This document shows positions 1 to 8,279 of a DNA stretch of 64,000 nt, in pieces (the first letter of the stretch is position 1; each line of letters opens with the position of its first letter). The stretch spans positions 186,001 to 250,000 of the forward strand of contig NZ_JAUFPW010000035.1 in the NCBI RefSeq assembly GCF_030409415.1. Direction: 5' to 3'. Origin of the DNA: Pedobacter aquatilis. Its GTDB lineage: Bacteria > Bacteroidota > Bacteroidia > Sphingobacteriales > Sphingobacteriaceae. The notes below the pieces were generated by a model. The model saw nothing but the letters and a program-made list of their open reading frames with translations, was not told the DNA's origin and ran no database searches. The position numbers and the translations under genes were made by a program.

Positions 1-2643
1 ATAACAGAGCGTATAAATTTTCAAAATGAAATATTATTAGCAAACGAAAGATACAAATATGTAACTAAAGCGACTGCTGAGGCAATATGGGATTGGGATG
101 TTGCTACAAACTCACTTTATTGGGGGGAAGGCTTTTCTACCATTTTTGGGTATAGTGAAGCCGAACTGAAAAGCGATATGGACATCTGGTCTGTAAAAAT
201 TCATCCTGAAGATTTAGAAAGAGTGGTTAAAGGATTAGATGAGGTTATTGAAAAAGGAAATCACCATTGGAGAGATGAATATAGAATGGAGCGAAGCGAT
301 GGTTCTTACGCCACTGTTATTGATAATGGCTTTGTAATTTTTAATACCGAAGGTAATGCAATACGGGTTGTGGGTGCTATACAAGATATTTCTAAACGCA
401 AGGCAGAAGAACAGCAACTAAAATTATTAGAATCGGTTGTTTTAAATACAACAGATTCTGTTGTAATTACTCGGTATAATCCTGATGATAAGCCGATTAG
501 CAGGATTGTTTATGTGAACGATGCCTTTACCGAAATGACAGGTTACAGCCTTGATGAAATAAGAGCAGGCTCTCCTCGTATTTTAGAAGGTCCGCGTACA
601 GATCAGGAAGAGGTTTCGAGGGTAATTTCTGAATTAGTAGAGGGCAAACCTGTAGAAGCAACCTTAATAAATTACAAAAAAAATGGGGATGAATTCTGGA
701 CAAATTTCTCAATAACACCCATTGCCGATGAAAATGGTAAGTTTAATCGATGGATCTCAATCCAAAGAGACGTAACAGATACAAAAATAGAAGCAATCAG
801 AGATAAGCTGTTATCAGAAATTGGTTTACTGTTTAACCAGCATTCCGATTTAAAGACAATAATGTACAAGGTATTATCAACAATTAGTAAATGCGGTAAT
901 TTTTGTATAGCTGAGGTTTGGTTGCCAGATATTGAGCATAAAGAACTTGCATTGTTCTCTTACATCGTTGCTGATGAACAAATTGCAGAGTTTTATGATA
1001 GTACAAAAAGCCATAGAAAAGCCGCAAGGGGAGAAGGGCTTGCAGGTAAGGTTTGGGATAAAGATAAAATGGTTTCTTGGAGACTGGAAGAAGAATCTAA
1101 TAACATCATTCGTTTAACTGCTGCAAAAAAAGCTGGGTTAAAAACTGCTTTTGGCTTACCAATGATTGATAATGGGGTTCTTGTGGGCGTATTAATTTTA
1201 GCGGGCAGAGAGCAGCACCGTTTAGAAGGTATGGCCGTTTTATCTAACGATTTTGCTGAGCAATTAGGAATTGAAGTTAGCAGAAAACAATTAGAACAAG
1301 AACTAACTGAGATTTTTACTTTTGCGCCCGATATTTTAGCTATCATTAATAAAAATGGTTTTTTCACAAAAATAAATCCTGCGGCCGGCGAATTGCTTGG
1401 TTACACCGAAGCAGAACTTTTAAAATATCCATCCAGATCTTTTGTTCATCAGGATGATAGAAAGCAAACCGTTAAAATTATTAAAAATTTAAGTGCTGGT
1501 GGCGAGTCAAATAATTTTGAAAACAGATTCATCACTAAAAATGGCCAGGTTAAATGGTTATCATGGACGGCAAATTCAGTTTCTAATGAAGGTTCTATTT
1601 TTGCAGTAGCTAAAGATATTACCGAAAAGAAAATTTTAGAAGAACTACTTTTAAAAACTAATAGCCTTGCACGCGTAGGCAGTTGGGAAATAGATTTAGC
1701 AAATAAGTGGGTTTTTTGGTCGGATATAACTAGAGAAATTCACGAAGCGCCATCTTATTTTCAGCCAGATTTAATAAACAGTACCAACCATTTTAAAGAA
1801 GGAAAGAATAGAACCTTAATTGAAAGAAAATTTCAGGAGTGCATCAACTTTGGGCAACCATGGGATGAGGAAGTTGAAATAGAAACTTTTAAGGGTAACA
1901 ATAAGTGGGTAAGAACCATTGGGCAGGCTGAAATGGTTAACGATAAATGTACACGAATTTTTGGAAGTGTGCAGGATATAGATGATAGAAAGAAGGCCGA
2001 ACTGTTAAACAAAAAAATCCAATTAGAAGTTGCAGAATCTGAAAAGAGATATAGCGAATTGTTTCATTTTTCACCACTACCAATGTGGGTTTATGATTAT
2101 GAAACGTTAATGTTTTTAGATGTTAATTTAGCTGCAGAGAATAACTATGGTTACAGTAGAGCTAAATTCTTATCAATGAACCTTCGCGACATTCGTCCAG
2201 ATTCTGAGTTGCTTTATTTAGAAAATACGCTTCATTTAACCAAGTATAACAAAAGTTTATTCCATCAAGGCATTTTTAAGCATAAAACAAAAAGCGGAGA
2301 TATTCTTGACGTTGATGTAAAAAGCAATTTAATGGAATATAAAGGCAGAAAGGCAAAATTAGTGGTTGCAACAAATATTACCAGCCAGCTAAAACATATA
2401 AGTTCAATCGAACAAAAAAATGCTCAATTAAAAGAAATTGCCTGGATTCAATCGCATACGGTAAGAGCTCCGTTAGCGAGGATTATGGCTTTAATTCAGC
2501 TTTTAGAGATAGGCAAAGAGCAGCCTAAGCTCTCGTTTAACGAAATTATCCAACACATTAAACAATCAGCTAACGAATTGGATATCATTATTAGAGAAAT
2601 TAGTGAGAAATCTGATAAAGCGGAAAGTGAAAGTTATGAATAG
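1..2643 (+). CDS. Multi-PAS/GAF sensor protein with HisKA-like end, no ATPase domain (5' partial)
   Basis: The reading frame is open from base 1, so the gene begins upstream of the window; the first ATG, at 178, is internal to a PAS domain. Domains in order are a PAS (about 1-400), a second PAS (about 430-790), a GAF (about 800-1300), and PAS domains near 1310-1640, 1650-2000 and 2040-2400. The end carries a phosphoacceptor-like helix with the motif SHTVRAPLARI (about 2452-2484). The protein stops about 50 residues after this H-box, and no N, G1 or G2 box of an HATPase_c domain is present. It is therefore a sensor that either is phosphorylated by another kinase or acts only as a scaffold. Its stop overlaps the start of a single-domain response regulator by 8 bp, so the two are translationally coupled and probably partners. 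The domain calls are clear by eye; the ligand is unknown. Confidence 0.9.
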   Translation: MTERINFQNEILLANERYKYVTKATAEAIWDWDVATNSLYWGEGFSTIFGYSEAELKSDMDIWSVKIHPEDLERVVKGLDEVIEKGNHHWRDEYRMERSDGSYATVIDNGFVIFNTEGNAIRVVGAIQDISKRKAEEQQLKLLESVVLNTTDSVVITRYNPDDKPISRIVYVNDAFTEMTGYSLDEIRAGSPRILEGPRTDQEEVSRVISELVEGKPVEATLINYKKNGDEFWTNFSITPIADENGKFNRWISIQRDVTDTKIEAIRDKLLSEIGLLFNQHSDLKTIMYKVLSTISKCGNFCIAEVWLPDIEHKELALFSYIVADEQIAEFYDSTKSHRKAARGEGLAGKVWDKDKMVSWRLEEESNNIIRLTAAKKAGLKTAFGLPMIDNGVLVGVLILAGREQHRLEGMAVLSNDFAEQLGIEVSRKQLEQELTEIFTFAPDILAIINKNGFFTKINPAAGELLGYTEAELLKYPSRSFVHQDDRKQTVKIIKNLSAGGESNNFENRFITKNGQVKWLSWTANSVSNEGSIFAVAKDITEKKILEELLLKTNSLARVGSWEIDLANKWVFWSDITREIHEAPSYFQPDLINSTNHFKEGKNRTLIERKFQECINFGQPWDEEVEIETFKGNNKWVRTIGQAEMVNDKCTRIFGSVQDIDDRKKAELLNKKIQLEVAESEKRYSELFHFSPLPMWVYDYETLMFLDVNLAAENNYGYSRAKFLSMNLRDIRPDSELLYLENTLHLTKYNKSLFHQGIFKHKTKSGDILDVDVKSNLMEYKGRKAKLVVATNITSQLKHISSIEQKNAQLKEIAWIQSHTVRAPLARIMALIQLLEIGKEQPKLSFNEIIQHIKQSANELDIIIREISEKSDKAESESYE

Positions 2644-3046
2644 AAAAATATTAGTGATTGATGATGATCCGCTTATTTTGATGATTCATGAAGCGGTTTT
2701 GGAAACACAAGAATTAACCTGTAGTTCGGAGTTTTTTGATGATGCCGGAGAGGCCATACTCTTTATGGAAAAAAGCGAAAATTTAAATACACAATTTCTG
2801 CTTTTATTGGATATAAATATGCCAATGATTAGTGGTTGGGATTTACTTGAGGAAATTCAAGATTCTTTCGTGCAAAAAAATGTCGCTGTTGTCATGGTAA
2901 CCTCATCAGTAAATGAAGGCGATAGATTGAAAGCAGGTAAGTACAGTAATGTTGTCGGTTTTATTAGTAAACCTTTAAAAGATGCCGATTTTGACCATTT
3001 GAAATCTATAGAAAAATTAACACCATTCTTTAAAGAACTAACTTAA
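2636..3046 (+). CDS. Single-domain CheY-like response regulator
   Basis: This is a stand-alone receiver domain of 136 residues. The acidic pocket is D9-D11, the phosphoacceptor is D59 in LLDINMP, and T89 and K112 (SKP) complete the active site. I chose the ATG at 2636, which overlaps the upstream sensor gene by 8 bp and follows a purine-rich GGAAAGTGA. A start further upstream in the same frame would run deep into the sensor gene. There is no output domain, so it probably acts by protein contact or passes phosphate on. The overlap suggests that it serves the PAS sensor just upstream. Confidence 0.92.
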   Translation: MNRKILVIDDDPLILMIHEAVLETQELTCSSEFFDDAGEAILFMEKSENLNTQFLLLLDINMPMISGWDLLEEIQDSFVQKNVAVVMVTSSVNEGDRLKAGKYSNVVGFISKPLKDADFDHLKSIEKLTPFFKELT

Positions 3047-3204
3047 CCTTGAATTTTTATAGTTGATGTAAATTAATTTAATTTTCACCACAACATTGTT
3101 ACCGTTATGGTTGATTTTCCTAAATGTGGAAAAAAATATTATTTATCATACAACTTTTAAGTGTTTTTGTTTGCGATTATCATTCTTACTCAGTTATTTA
3201 GAGT

Positions 3205-3411
3205 ATGGAAAATAAAAATTGGATGGTTTTTAAACTTGCACCTCAAAAATTCAATGAAGTTTCTAAACTTGTTGATTTAAGCGTCAAAACTTTGACAGTT
3301 TTAACAGAAATCGAAGAAACGCCTGATGATGCCGGTGCAATTTTCTTGAAAAAGACTAATTTGGAAGTATTATTGGAAGAGTACGAAAAATCATTAGAAG
3401 CAAATACTTAA
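3205..3411 (+). CDS. Small hypothetical protein (68 aa)
   Basis: This is a short acidic protein with no signal peptide or membrane segment. The C-terminal half (LEVLLEEYEKSLEANT) looks helical. It stands alone, 158 bp after the response regulator gene and 144 bp before the cold-shock gene. I do not recognise a family. The codon pattern resembles that of its neighbours, and a charged, folded-looking sequence argues for a real gene, but there is no strong ribosome-binding site or promoter to support it. Confidence 0.55.
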   Translation: MENKNWMVFKLAPQKFNEVSKLVDLSVKTLTVLTEIEETPDDAGAIFLKKTNLEVLLEEYEKSLEANT

Positions 3412-3555
3412 TTAGCTTAGTTACTTTCACATAGCTTATACCATCTTAAAAAATAAAAATTAATTTTATTTAATTAATGAACAACCTAATAGATTTGTTT
3501 TTTTAATTATAAAACATATTTTTATGAAATAATTAATAAAAAAATAAAATCTAAA

Positions 3556-3744
3556 ATGAAAAACGGTACAGTAAAATTTTTTAATGAGGAAAAAGGCTTT
3601 GGCTTTATCAAAGAAGAAAGTGGTTCAGAAATTTTCGTTCACGTAAGTGGGCTTATAGATAAAATTGGTGAGAATGATAAAGTAGAATACGAAGTGCAAG
3701 AAGGCAAAAAAGGCCTGAATGCAGTAAAGGTAAAACTAGTTTAA
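3556..3744 (+). CDS. Cold-shock domain protein (CspA family)
   Basis: The protein is a 62-residue single cold-shock OB-fold that binds single-stranded RNA or DNA in the cytoplasm. RNP1 is visible as KGFGFI and RNP2 as IFVHVS, within the family start MKNGTVKFFNEEKGFGFI. The length is slightly below the usual 65-70 residues. The 144-bp AT-rich gap upstream could hold a 5' leader of the kind that controls csp mRNAs by temperature, but I cannot see a defined structure by eye. A strong intrinsic terminator follows 20 bp downstream, so the gene is probably monocistronic. Confidence 0.95.
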   Translation: MKNGTVKFFNEEKGFGFIKEESGSEIFVHVSGLIDKIGENDKVEYEVQEGKKGLNAVKVKLV

Positions 3745-3764
3745 AAAAACTACCAAAGAAATTT

Positions 3765-3795
3765 AGCAGACTTTTTTAAAGTCTGCTTTTTTTTT
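3765..3795 (+). terminator. Intrinsic terminator of the cold-shock gene
   Basis: A 10-bp perfect stem (AGCAGACTTT / AAAGTCTGCT) with a 3-base loop is followed by an uninterrupted run of T. It lies 20 bp after the csp stop codon. Confidence 0.9.
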
Positions 3796-3859
3796 GTCTT
3801 AATTTTTATGAATAATTAATTTGGATGAGTTTTTGTTTAATGAATTCTAAATTTATAAA

Positions 3860-4381
3860 ATGAAATACTTAAAATTAATAATTCCAATTTTAGCAGTTTT
3901 ATTTACTGCATGTAGCCAAAGCCAAAAAAACACGAGCTCAAAAGAAGTGGTTGATAGTACCAATACAGTTGTTACTGAAACTATCAAAACAGATTCTTTA
4001 ACCGCAGTAATGACTATTAACAATATTGTAAAGCAAGGTTCGCCGGTTAAACTGAAATTTACCGTTACAAATAATTCCGATTCTACAAGATCATTTTGCA
4101 AATGGCATACACCATTTGAGCCATTTATTAGCAAATATTTAGATATTAAAGACGCAAATGGGGTAGATGTTGCATATAAAGGTGCTATGGCTAAAAGGAT
4201 AATGCCGCCGCCTGCAGATAGTTACATTTCTGTGAAATCAAAAGATAGTGTTTCATCAGAAGTTGATTTACTTCAAGCCTACGATTTAAAACCTGGCAAC
4301 AAATACACGCTAATTTATAATGGCAGCGGCATGAGCGGACTCTCAGTTCTTGGCAAAATATCTTTCGATTACGAAAAATAA
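3860..4381 (+). CDS. Lipoprotein with M35-protease-N-domain-like Ig fold
   Basis: The protein has 173 residues with a lipoprotein signal: a hydrophobic stretch ends in LFTAC, so C18 would be lipidated. After a Ser/Thr-rich linker, one beta-rich domain (about 45-173) contains FTVTNNSDSTRSFCKWHTPFE, an AMAKRIMPPP segment, and a VDLLQAYDLKPGNKYTLIY segment. From memory this pattern matches the non-catalytic N-terminal domain found in M35 (deuterolysin-like) metalloendopeptidases. No HExxH zinc motif or catalytic domain follows, so it is not a protease. Possible roles are inhibitor, binding protein or remnant. It stands alone between terminator-flanked genes. Family assignment is moderately certain; function is unknown. 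Confidence 0.75.
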   Translation: MKYLKLIIPILAVLFTACSQSQKNTSSKEVVDSTNTVVTETIKTDSLTAVMTINNIVKQGSPVKLKFTVTNNSDSTRSFCKWHTPFEPFISKYLDIKDANGVDVAYKGAMAKRIMPPPADSYISVKSKDSVSSEVDLLQAYDLKPGNKYTLIYNGSGMSGLSVLGKISFDYEK

Positions 4382-4551
4382 GCGCAAAGCTTTAATATTT
4401 CTTGTTTCTCTCAAAAAGTAAGCTTTTCAATAAGGAAAATTAAATTTAAACTGTGGTATTTCTTGAAAATAAATATTTAGGTTAATTTTTTGTTATCTAA
4501 ACCTTAAAAGAATGTTAAAATTATTCTTTGTTAATAAAAAATATTAAAACC

Positions 4552-4585
4552 TTGTATAATTAATTAGTCTATTTTATTATTTTTG
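4552..4585 (+). promoter_or_regulatory. Bacteroidota-type promoter (TTG-N23-TATTTTTG)
   Basis: The -7 box TATTTTTG lies at 4578-4585, with a TTG at 4552-4554 as a possible -33 element, 23 bp away. The start codon at 4594 is only 8 bp beyond the box, so the mRNA would have almost no 5' leader. Confidence 0.45.
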
Positions 4586-4593
4586 GTTATTAA

Positions 4594-4821
4594 ATGGAAA
4601 AGCGAAAATCTGAACTAACATCTTTCCTTCAAAAAGTAAAACAGCTAAGAGGCTTCGGCGATATGAATTCTTACAAAGTTGTTAGCGAGTTTAAACAAAT
4701 TGCGGGAGATGATTATGAAGAAAAACTTAGAAACATCATAGAGGATTTTTCAAAACCACATACTTATCAAAACGGTAAATCCAGCTTGATAAAGAAAGTA
4801 GAGTCTGAATTAAAAAAATAG
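4594..4821 (+). CDS. Small hypothetical protein (75 aa)
   Basis: This is a soluble, lysine-rich and probably helical protein with no signal peptide. Recognisable stretches are LTSFLQKVKQLRGFGDMNSYKVV and a C-terminal IKKVESELKK. I do not recognise the family. A promoter-like TATTTTTG box sits 8 bp before the ATG, which supports the chosen start and expression as a single gene. It is followed 70 bp later by tatA, which may or may not be co-transcribed. Confidence 0.6.
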   Translation: MEKRKSELTSFLQKVKQLRGFGDMNSYKVVSEFKQIAGDDYEEKLRNIIEDFSKPHTYQNGKSSLIKKVESELKK

Positions 4822-4891
4822 GTTAATTACTAAAAATCCAAAAGCACTTTATTCACGTATTTATTATTAACTTACCTTAAATAAATACGAT

Positions 4892-5080
4892 ATGAATAAT
4901 TTTACAACTGCAGCCATTTTAGGCGGGCCCGAAATCATCATTTTATTAGTGGTTGTATTACTACTATTTGGTGGGAAAAAAATCCCCGAACTTATGAAAG
5001 GTTTCGGAAAGGGTATGAAAGAATTTAAAGATGGGCAGGAGGGAAAAGAGGAACCAGCTGTAGAAACTGTCAAAAAATAA
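4892..5080 (+). CDS. tatA: Twin-arginine translocase TatA/E-family subunit
   Basis: The 62-residue protein forms the oligomeric pore-associated component of the Tat pathway, which moves folded proteins across the inner membrane. It has one N-terminal membrane helix (IIILLVVVLLLFGGKKIPEL), the conserved FG-x-KKIPEL hinge, an amphipathic helix (MKGFGKGMKEFKDG) and a charged tail. The length is typical of short Bacteroidota TatA proteins. No tatC or tatB is present in the window. A strong hairpin terminator, shared with the convergent efflux-pump gene, follows immediately. Confidence 0.93.
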   Translation: MNNFTTAAILGGPEIIILLVVVLLLFGGKKIPELMKGFGKGMKEFKDGQEGKEEPAVETVKK

Positions 5081-5098
5081 TAATATCTTAAATTTAGA

Positions 5099-5133
5099 AA
5101 ACCAGCAAGTTATTACAAACTTGCTGGTTTTTT
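5099..5133. terminator. Bidirectional terminator between tatA and the RND pump gene
   Basis: A perfect 12-bp stem (AACCAGCAAGTT / AACTTGCTGGTT, 5100-5129) with a 6-base loop is flanked by T6 on the plus strand and a T-rich stretch on the minus strand. It lies between two converging genes whose stops are 55 bp apart. Confidence 0.88.
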
Positions 5134-5135
5134 GT

Positions 5136-8100
5136 TTACATTATTTTCGCCACTTTTCTTTTGTACGACCAATAAAATACAATCGGATATACAAAAAGAT
5201 TAAACAGTGTGTTTGTAATTAAGCCTCCAATTACAACAATAGCCAAAGGTTTCGATGCTTCAGAACCTATTCCTGTAGATAGTGCTGCTGGCATAAGTCC
5301 AATCGCAGCCATTAGCGCAGTCATTAATACTGGTCTGAATCTGCTCGCAATTCCATCGCGTATAGCATCAGTAAAAGTCCAATTCATGTTATGCTTTAAT
5401 TCAACAATATTTGTTTTGAATTTGGTAATTAAAATTACCCCGTTTTGAACACAAATACCAAATAATGCTATAAACCCAATTCCTGCCGAAATATTGAAGT
5501 TTACACCAGTAGCCAAGAGTGCTATTATGCCTCCAATCATTGCAAATGGTACATTATTTAAAACTAAAAGTGAGTCTTTAATATTTCCAAATAGTACAAA
5601 GAGAATAAAAAAGATTAATAACAAACTTACCGGAACAGCTTGTGAAAGTCTGGCAATTGCTCTTTGCTGATTTTCAAAATCTCCAGCCCATTCTAATTTA
5701 TAATCTTTTGGAAGTTTGATTTCTTTACCAACTTTTTTCTGCGCTTCAGCAATTACACTGCCCATATCCCGGCCTCTGATAGAAAATTTAATTGCCCCGT
5801 ATCGCTTGTGTTTATCCCTGTAAATCATACTTGGGCCGGTTATTTTTCTAATGGTCGATATTTCGCCAAGCTGTACATTTGAACCACTTAAAGTTGGAAT
5901 ACGTAACCTGCTGATTGAAGTTTCATCATTCCTAAAATCCTCGGGGTAACGAATAATTAAATCAAATTTTCTTTCTCCTTCAAAAATTTCTGTTGCTGCT
6001 TTACCACCAATAGCCATTTCTATAACGGCGTTTGCATCAGCTGTGCTTACTCCGTAAAGTGCCATTTTTTTCTGGTCGAGATTTATCTGTAATTCCGGCT
6101 GACCAAGATTTCTTAAAATCCCTAAATCCTCTATGCCGTCAACAGTTTTCAAAATCTTTTCAATTTTTTCTTCTTGTTGTTCAATGTATTCAAAATTTTC
6201 GCCAAACATTTTCACCACAATAGAGCCTTTAACGCCTGAGACAGCTTCTTCAACATTATCAGATATTGGCTGAGAAAAATTTAAACTAATGCCCGGAAAA
6301 CTTTTCAATTTTTCCTGCATTCTTTCGATGAGTTGTTCTTTAGTTTGCTTGCGTTTCCACTCTTTTCGCGGATAAATATCTACATGAAATTCCATGTTGT
6401 AAAAACCTGTAGCATCTGTGCCGTCATTTGGCCTACCTGTTTGCGACATAACCTGCTTCACTTCATCGAAGGTTATGAAAATCTTTCTCATATCATTAGA
6501 AAGCTTCTTCGTTTCGTTTAAGGAAATACTCAGCGGACCAGTAGCACGTACATATATTGAGCCTTCATCTAAACTTGGCAAAAATTCTGTTCCTAAAAAT
6601 TTAAAACTAAATGCACCAAATACTAGTATAATCATAGAAACTAAAAAAACTAATCGCTTTTTTTTGAAACAGCTATCAAAAAATCTAAGCGTAGCTTTTG
6701 TCATCCATTCTAAAAAAATATTATGCTTTTCTTTTACATTTCTTTTAAGCAAAACACTAGATAATGCGGGGACCAAAGTAAAAGTTAAAATCAAGGCACC
6801 TAAAAGAGCAAAACTTAATGTCCAAGCTAATGGCGAAAACATTTTGCCTTCAACTTTTTCGAAAGTGAAAATTGGCATTAAGCCAGTTATAATGATGAGT
6901 TTGGCAAATAAAATTCCTTTTCCGTTTTCTAAACAAGCTTTTTTTATAGCGCCAAGTTTGCTCATTTTGTTAAAGCGTTCCATACCATACTTTTGCGCCC
7001 GAGCATCTAATGCCACAAAAATTCCTTCTACCATTACCACTGCACCATCTATAATAATTCCAAAATCTATCGCACCCATTGATAATAGGTTGGCAGGCAT
7101 TCCTTTTAATTTTAAGCAGATAAATGCAAAAAGAAGCGCAAGCGGGATAATTATGGAAACAATTAGCGTTGTGCGCCAATCAGCCATGAAAAGAAATACA
7201 ATTAGCGTTACGAAAAGAATGCCTTCGAGCATGTTGCTCATAACCGTACGCACCGAATAATTAACTAAATCCTCGCGATCGTAAAAGGCTTTAATTTTTA
7301 CATCATCTGGTAAAATATTAGCATTTATATCGTTAATTTTTTCCTTTAATCTGGCAATAACATCGCTCGGATTTCCGCCTTTTCTCATTACCACAATTCC
7401 TTCAATAACGTCAGGGTCGTTATCTCGTCCAACCTGACCAAGTTTTGGTAAGGCTGATTCAGTAACATCGGCGATGGTTTTAACGTAAACAGGTGTGCCA
7501 TTTACATTATCTACAACCACGTTTCTTATTTCATCAATGTTATTTAAAACGCCAATACCACGAACTACATAAGCTTGCCCGCTTTGAACAATTACATCGC
7601 CACCAACATTTATATTACTTTTAGAAACCGCTTCGAAAAGTTCGGTTGCGCTAACACTGTATTGAATGGCTTTTTGCGGATCTACTGTAATTTGATAGGT
7701 TTTAACCTCGCCACCAAAACTAACTACATCGGCAATGCCAGAAACGGATAAAAGCTCGCGTTGAATTACCCAATCTTGTAAGGTTTTTAATTCTTTAACA
7801 GATTTAACATCGCTTGTTAAAGTGTATCTGAAAATTTCTCCAGTTGGTCCGTAAGGCGGTTGTACTTCTGGTCTTATTCCGTTGGGTAAATCGGCTTCAT
7901 CTAAATGATTGTTAACCTGAACGCGAGCCTCAGCGTAATCTACATCATCTTCAAAACTTACTTTTACGATTGATAAACCGAATAGCGAAGAAGAACGAAT
8001 ACTGGTTCGTTTTTCTGTTGGGTTCATGGCAATTTCCAATGGGCGACTTACGAATTTTTCAACCTCTTCTGCACTTCTTCCAGGCCATTGGGTTATAATG

Positions 8101-8252
8101 GTAATGTTGGTGTTTGTAACATCAGGGAAGGCATCAATTGTAGTGCTTTTAAAAGAAAGATAGCCTGCTAGGATTAGTACGAACGTTGCAAAAAATATAA
8201 AGTATTTATTTTTCAGCGCAAAGCTGATTATATTTTTAATGAATTTATTCAT
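5136..8252 (-). CDS. CusA/CzcA-family heavy-metal efflux RND pump
   Basis: This is the inner-membrane proton/metal antiporter of a tripartite efflux system. It has 1038 residues, the normal size for the CzcA/CusA family. It shows the N-terminal membrane helix, the periplasmic porter repeats, and the proton-relay segment DFGIIIDGAVVMVEG in TM4, with D396, D402 and E409 acidic as in metal RND pumps. That segment separates it from drug-exporting RND pumps. It is the last gene of the minus-strand run regulator, kinase, TolC-like, adaptor, pump, 27 bp after the adaptor gene. The metal (Cu/Ag versus Zn/Co/Ni) cannot be set from sequence alone. It is not fused to a TolC domain, unlike some Bacteroidota homologues. 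Confidence 0.93.
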   Translation of the reverse strand: MNKFIKNIISFALKNKYFIFFATFVLILAGYLSFKSTTIDAFPDVTNTNITIITQWPGRSAEEVEKFVSRPLEIAMNPTEKRTSIRSSSLFGLSIVKVSFEDDVDYAEARVQVNNHLDEADLPNGIRPEVQPPYGPTGEIFRYTLTSDVKSVKELKTLQDWVIQRELLSVSGIADVVSFGGEVKTYQITVDPQKAIQYSVSATELFEAVSKSNINVGGDVIVQSGQAYVVRGIGVLNNIDEIRNVVVDNVNGTPVYVKTIADVTESALPKLGQVGRDNDPDVIEGIVVMRKGGNPSDVIARLKEKINDINANILPDDVKIKAFYDREDLVNYSVRTVMSNMLEGILFVTLIVFLFMADWRTTLIVSIIIPLALLFAFICLKLKGMPANLLSMGAIDFGIIIDGAVVMVEGIFVALDARAQKYGMERFNKMSKLGAIKKACLENGKGILFAKLIIITGLMPIFTFEKVEGKMFSPLAWTLSFALLGALILTFTLVPALSSVLLKRNVKEKHNIFLEWMTKATLRFFDSCFKKKRLVFLVSMIILVFGAFSFKFLGTEFLPSLDEGSIYVRATGPLSISLNETKKLSNDMRKIFITFDEVKQVMSQTGRPNDGTDATGFYNMEFHVDIYPRKEWKRKQTKEQLIERMQEKLKSFPGISLNFSQPISDNVEEAVSGVKGSIVVKMFGENFEYIEQQEEKIEKILKTVDGIEDLGILRNLGQPELQINLDQKKMALYGVSTADANAVIEMAIGGKAATEIFEGERKFDLIIRYPEDFRNDETSISRLRIPTLSGSNVQLGEISTIRKITGPSMIYRDKHKRYGAIKFSIRGRDMGSVIAEAQKKVGKEIKLPKDYKLEWAGDFENQQRAIARLSQAVPVSLLLIFFILFVLFGNIKDSLLVLNNVPFAMIGGIIALLATGVNFNISAGIGFIALFGICVQNGVILITKFKTNIVELKHNMNWTFTDAIRDGIASRFRPVLMTALMAAIGLMPAALSTGIGSEASKPLAIVVIGGLITNTLFNLFVYPIVFYWSYKRKVAKIM

Positions 8253-8279
8253 TATTCAGAAATCTAAAAGGATGAGAAA

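Noticed and set aside
993..1367. A 124-residue minus-strand ORF opposite the PAS sensor
   Set aside because: It lies fully within the GAF and PAS coding region of the sensor and has no motif.
6418..7260. A 280-residue ORF on the plus strand inside the RND pump gene
   Set aside because: It is antisense to a strongly conserved pump gene with clear motifs. Its translation is low-complexity and shows no domain, so it is a shadow frame.
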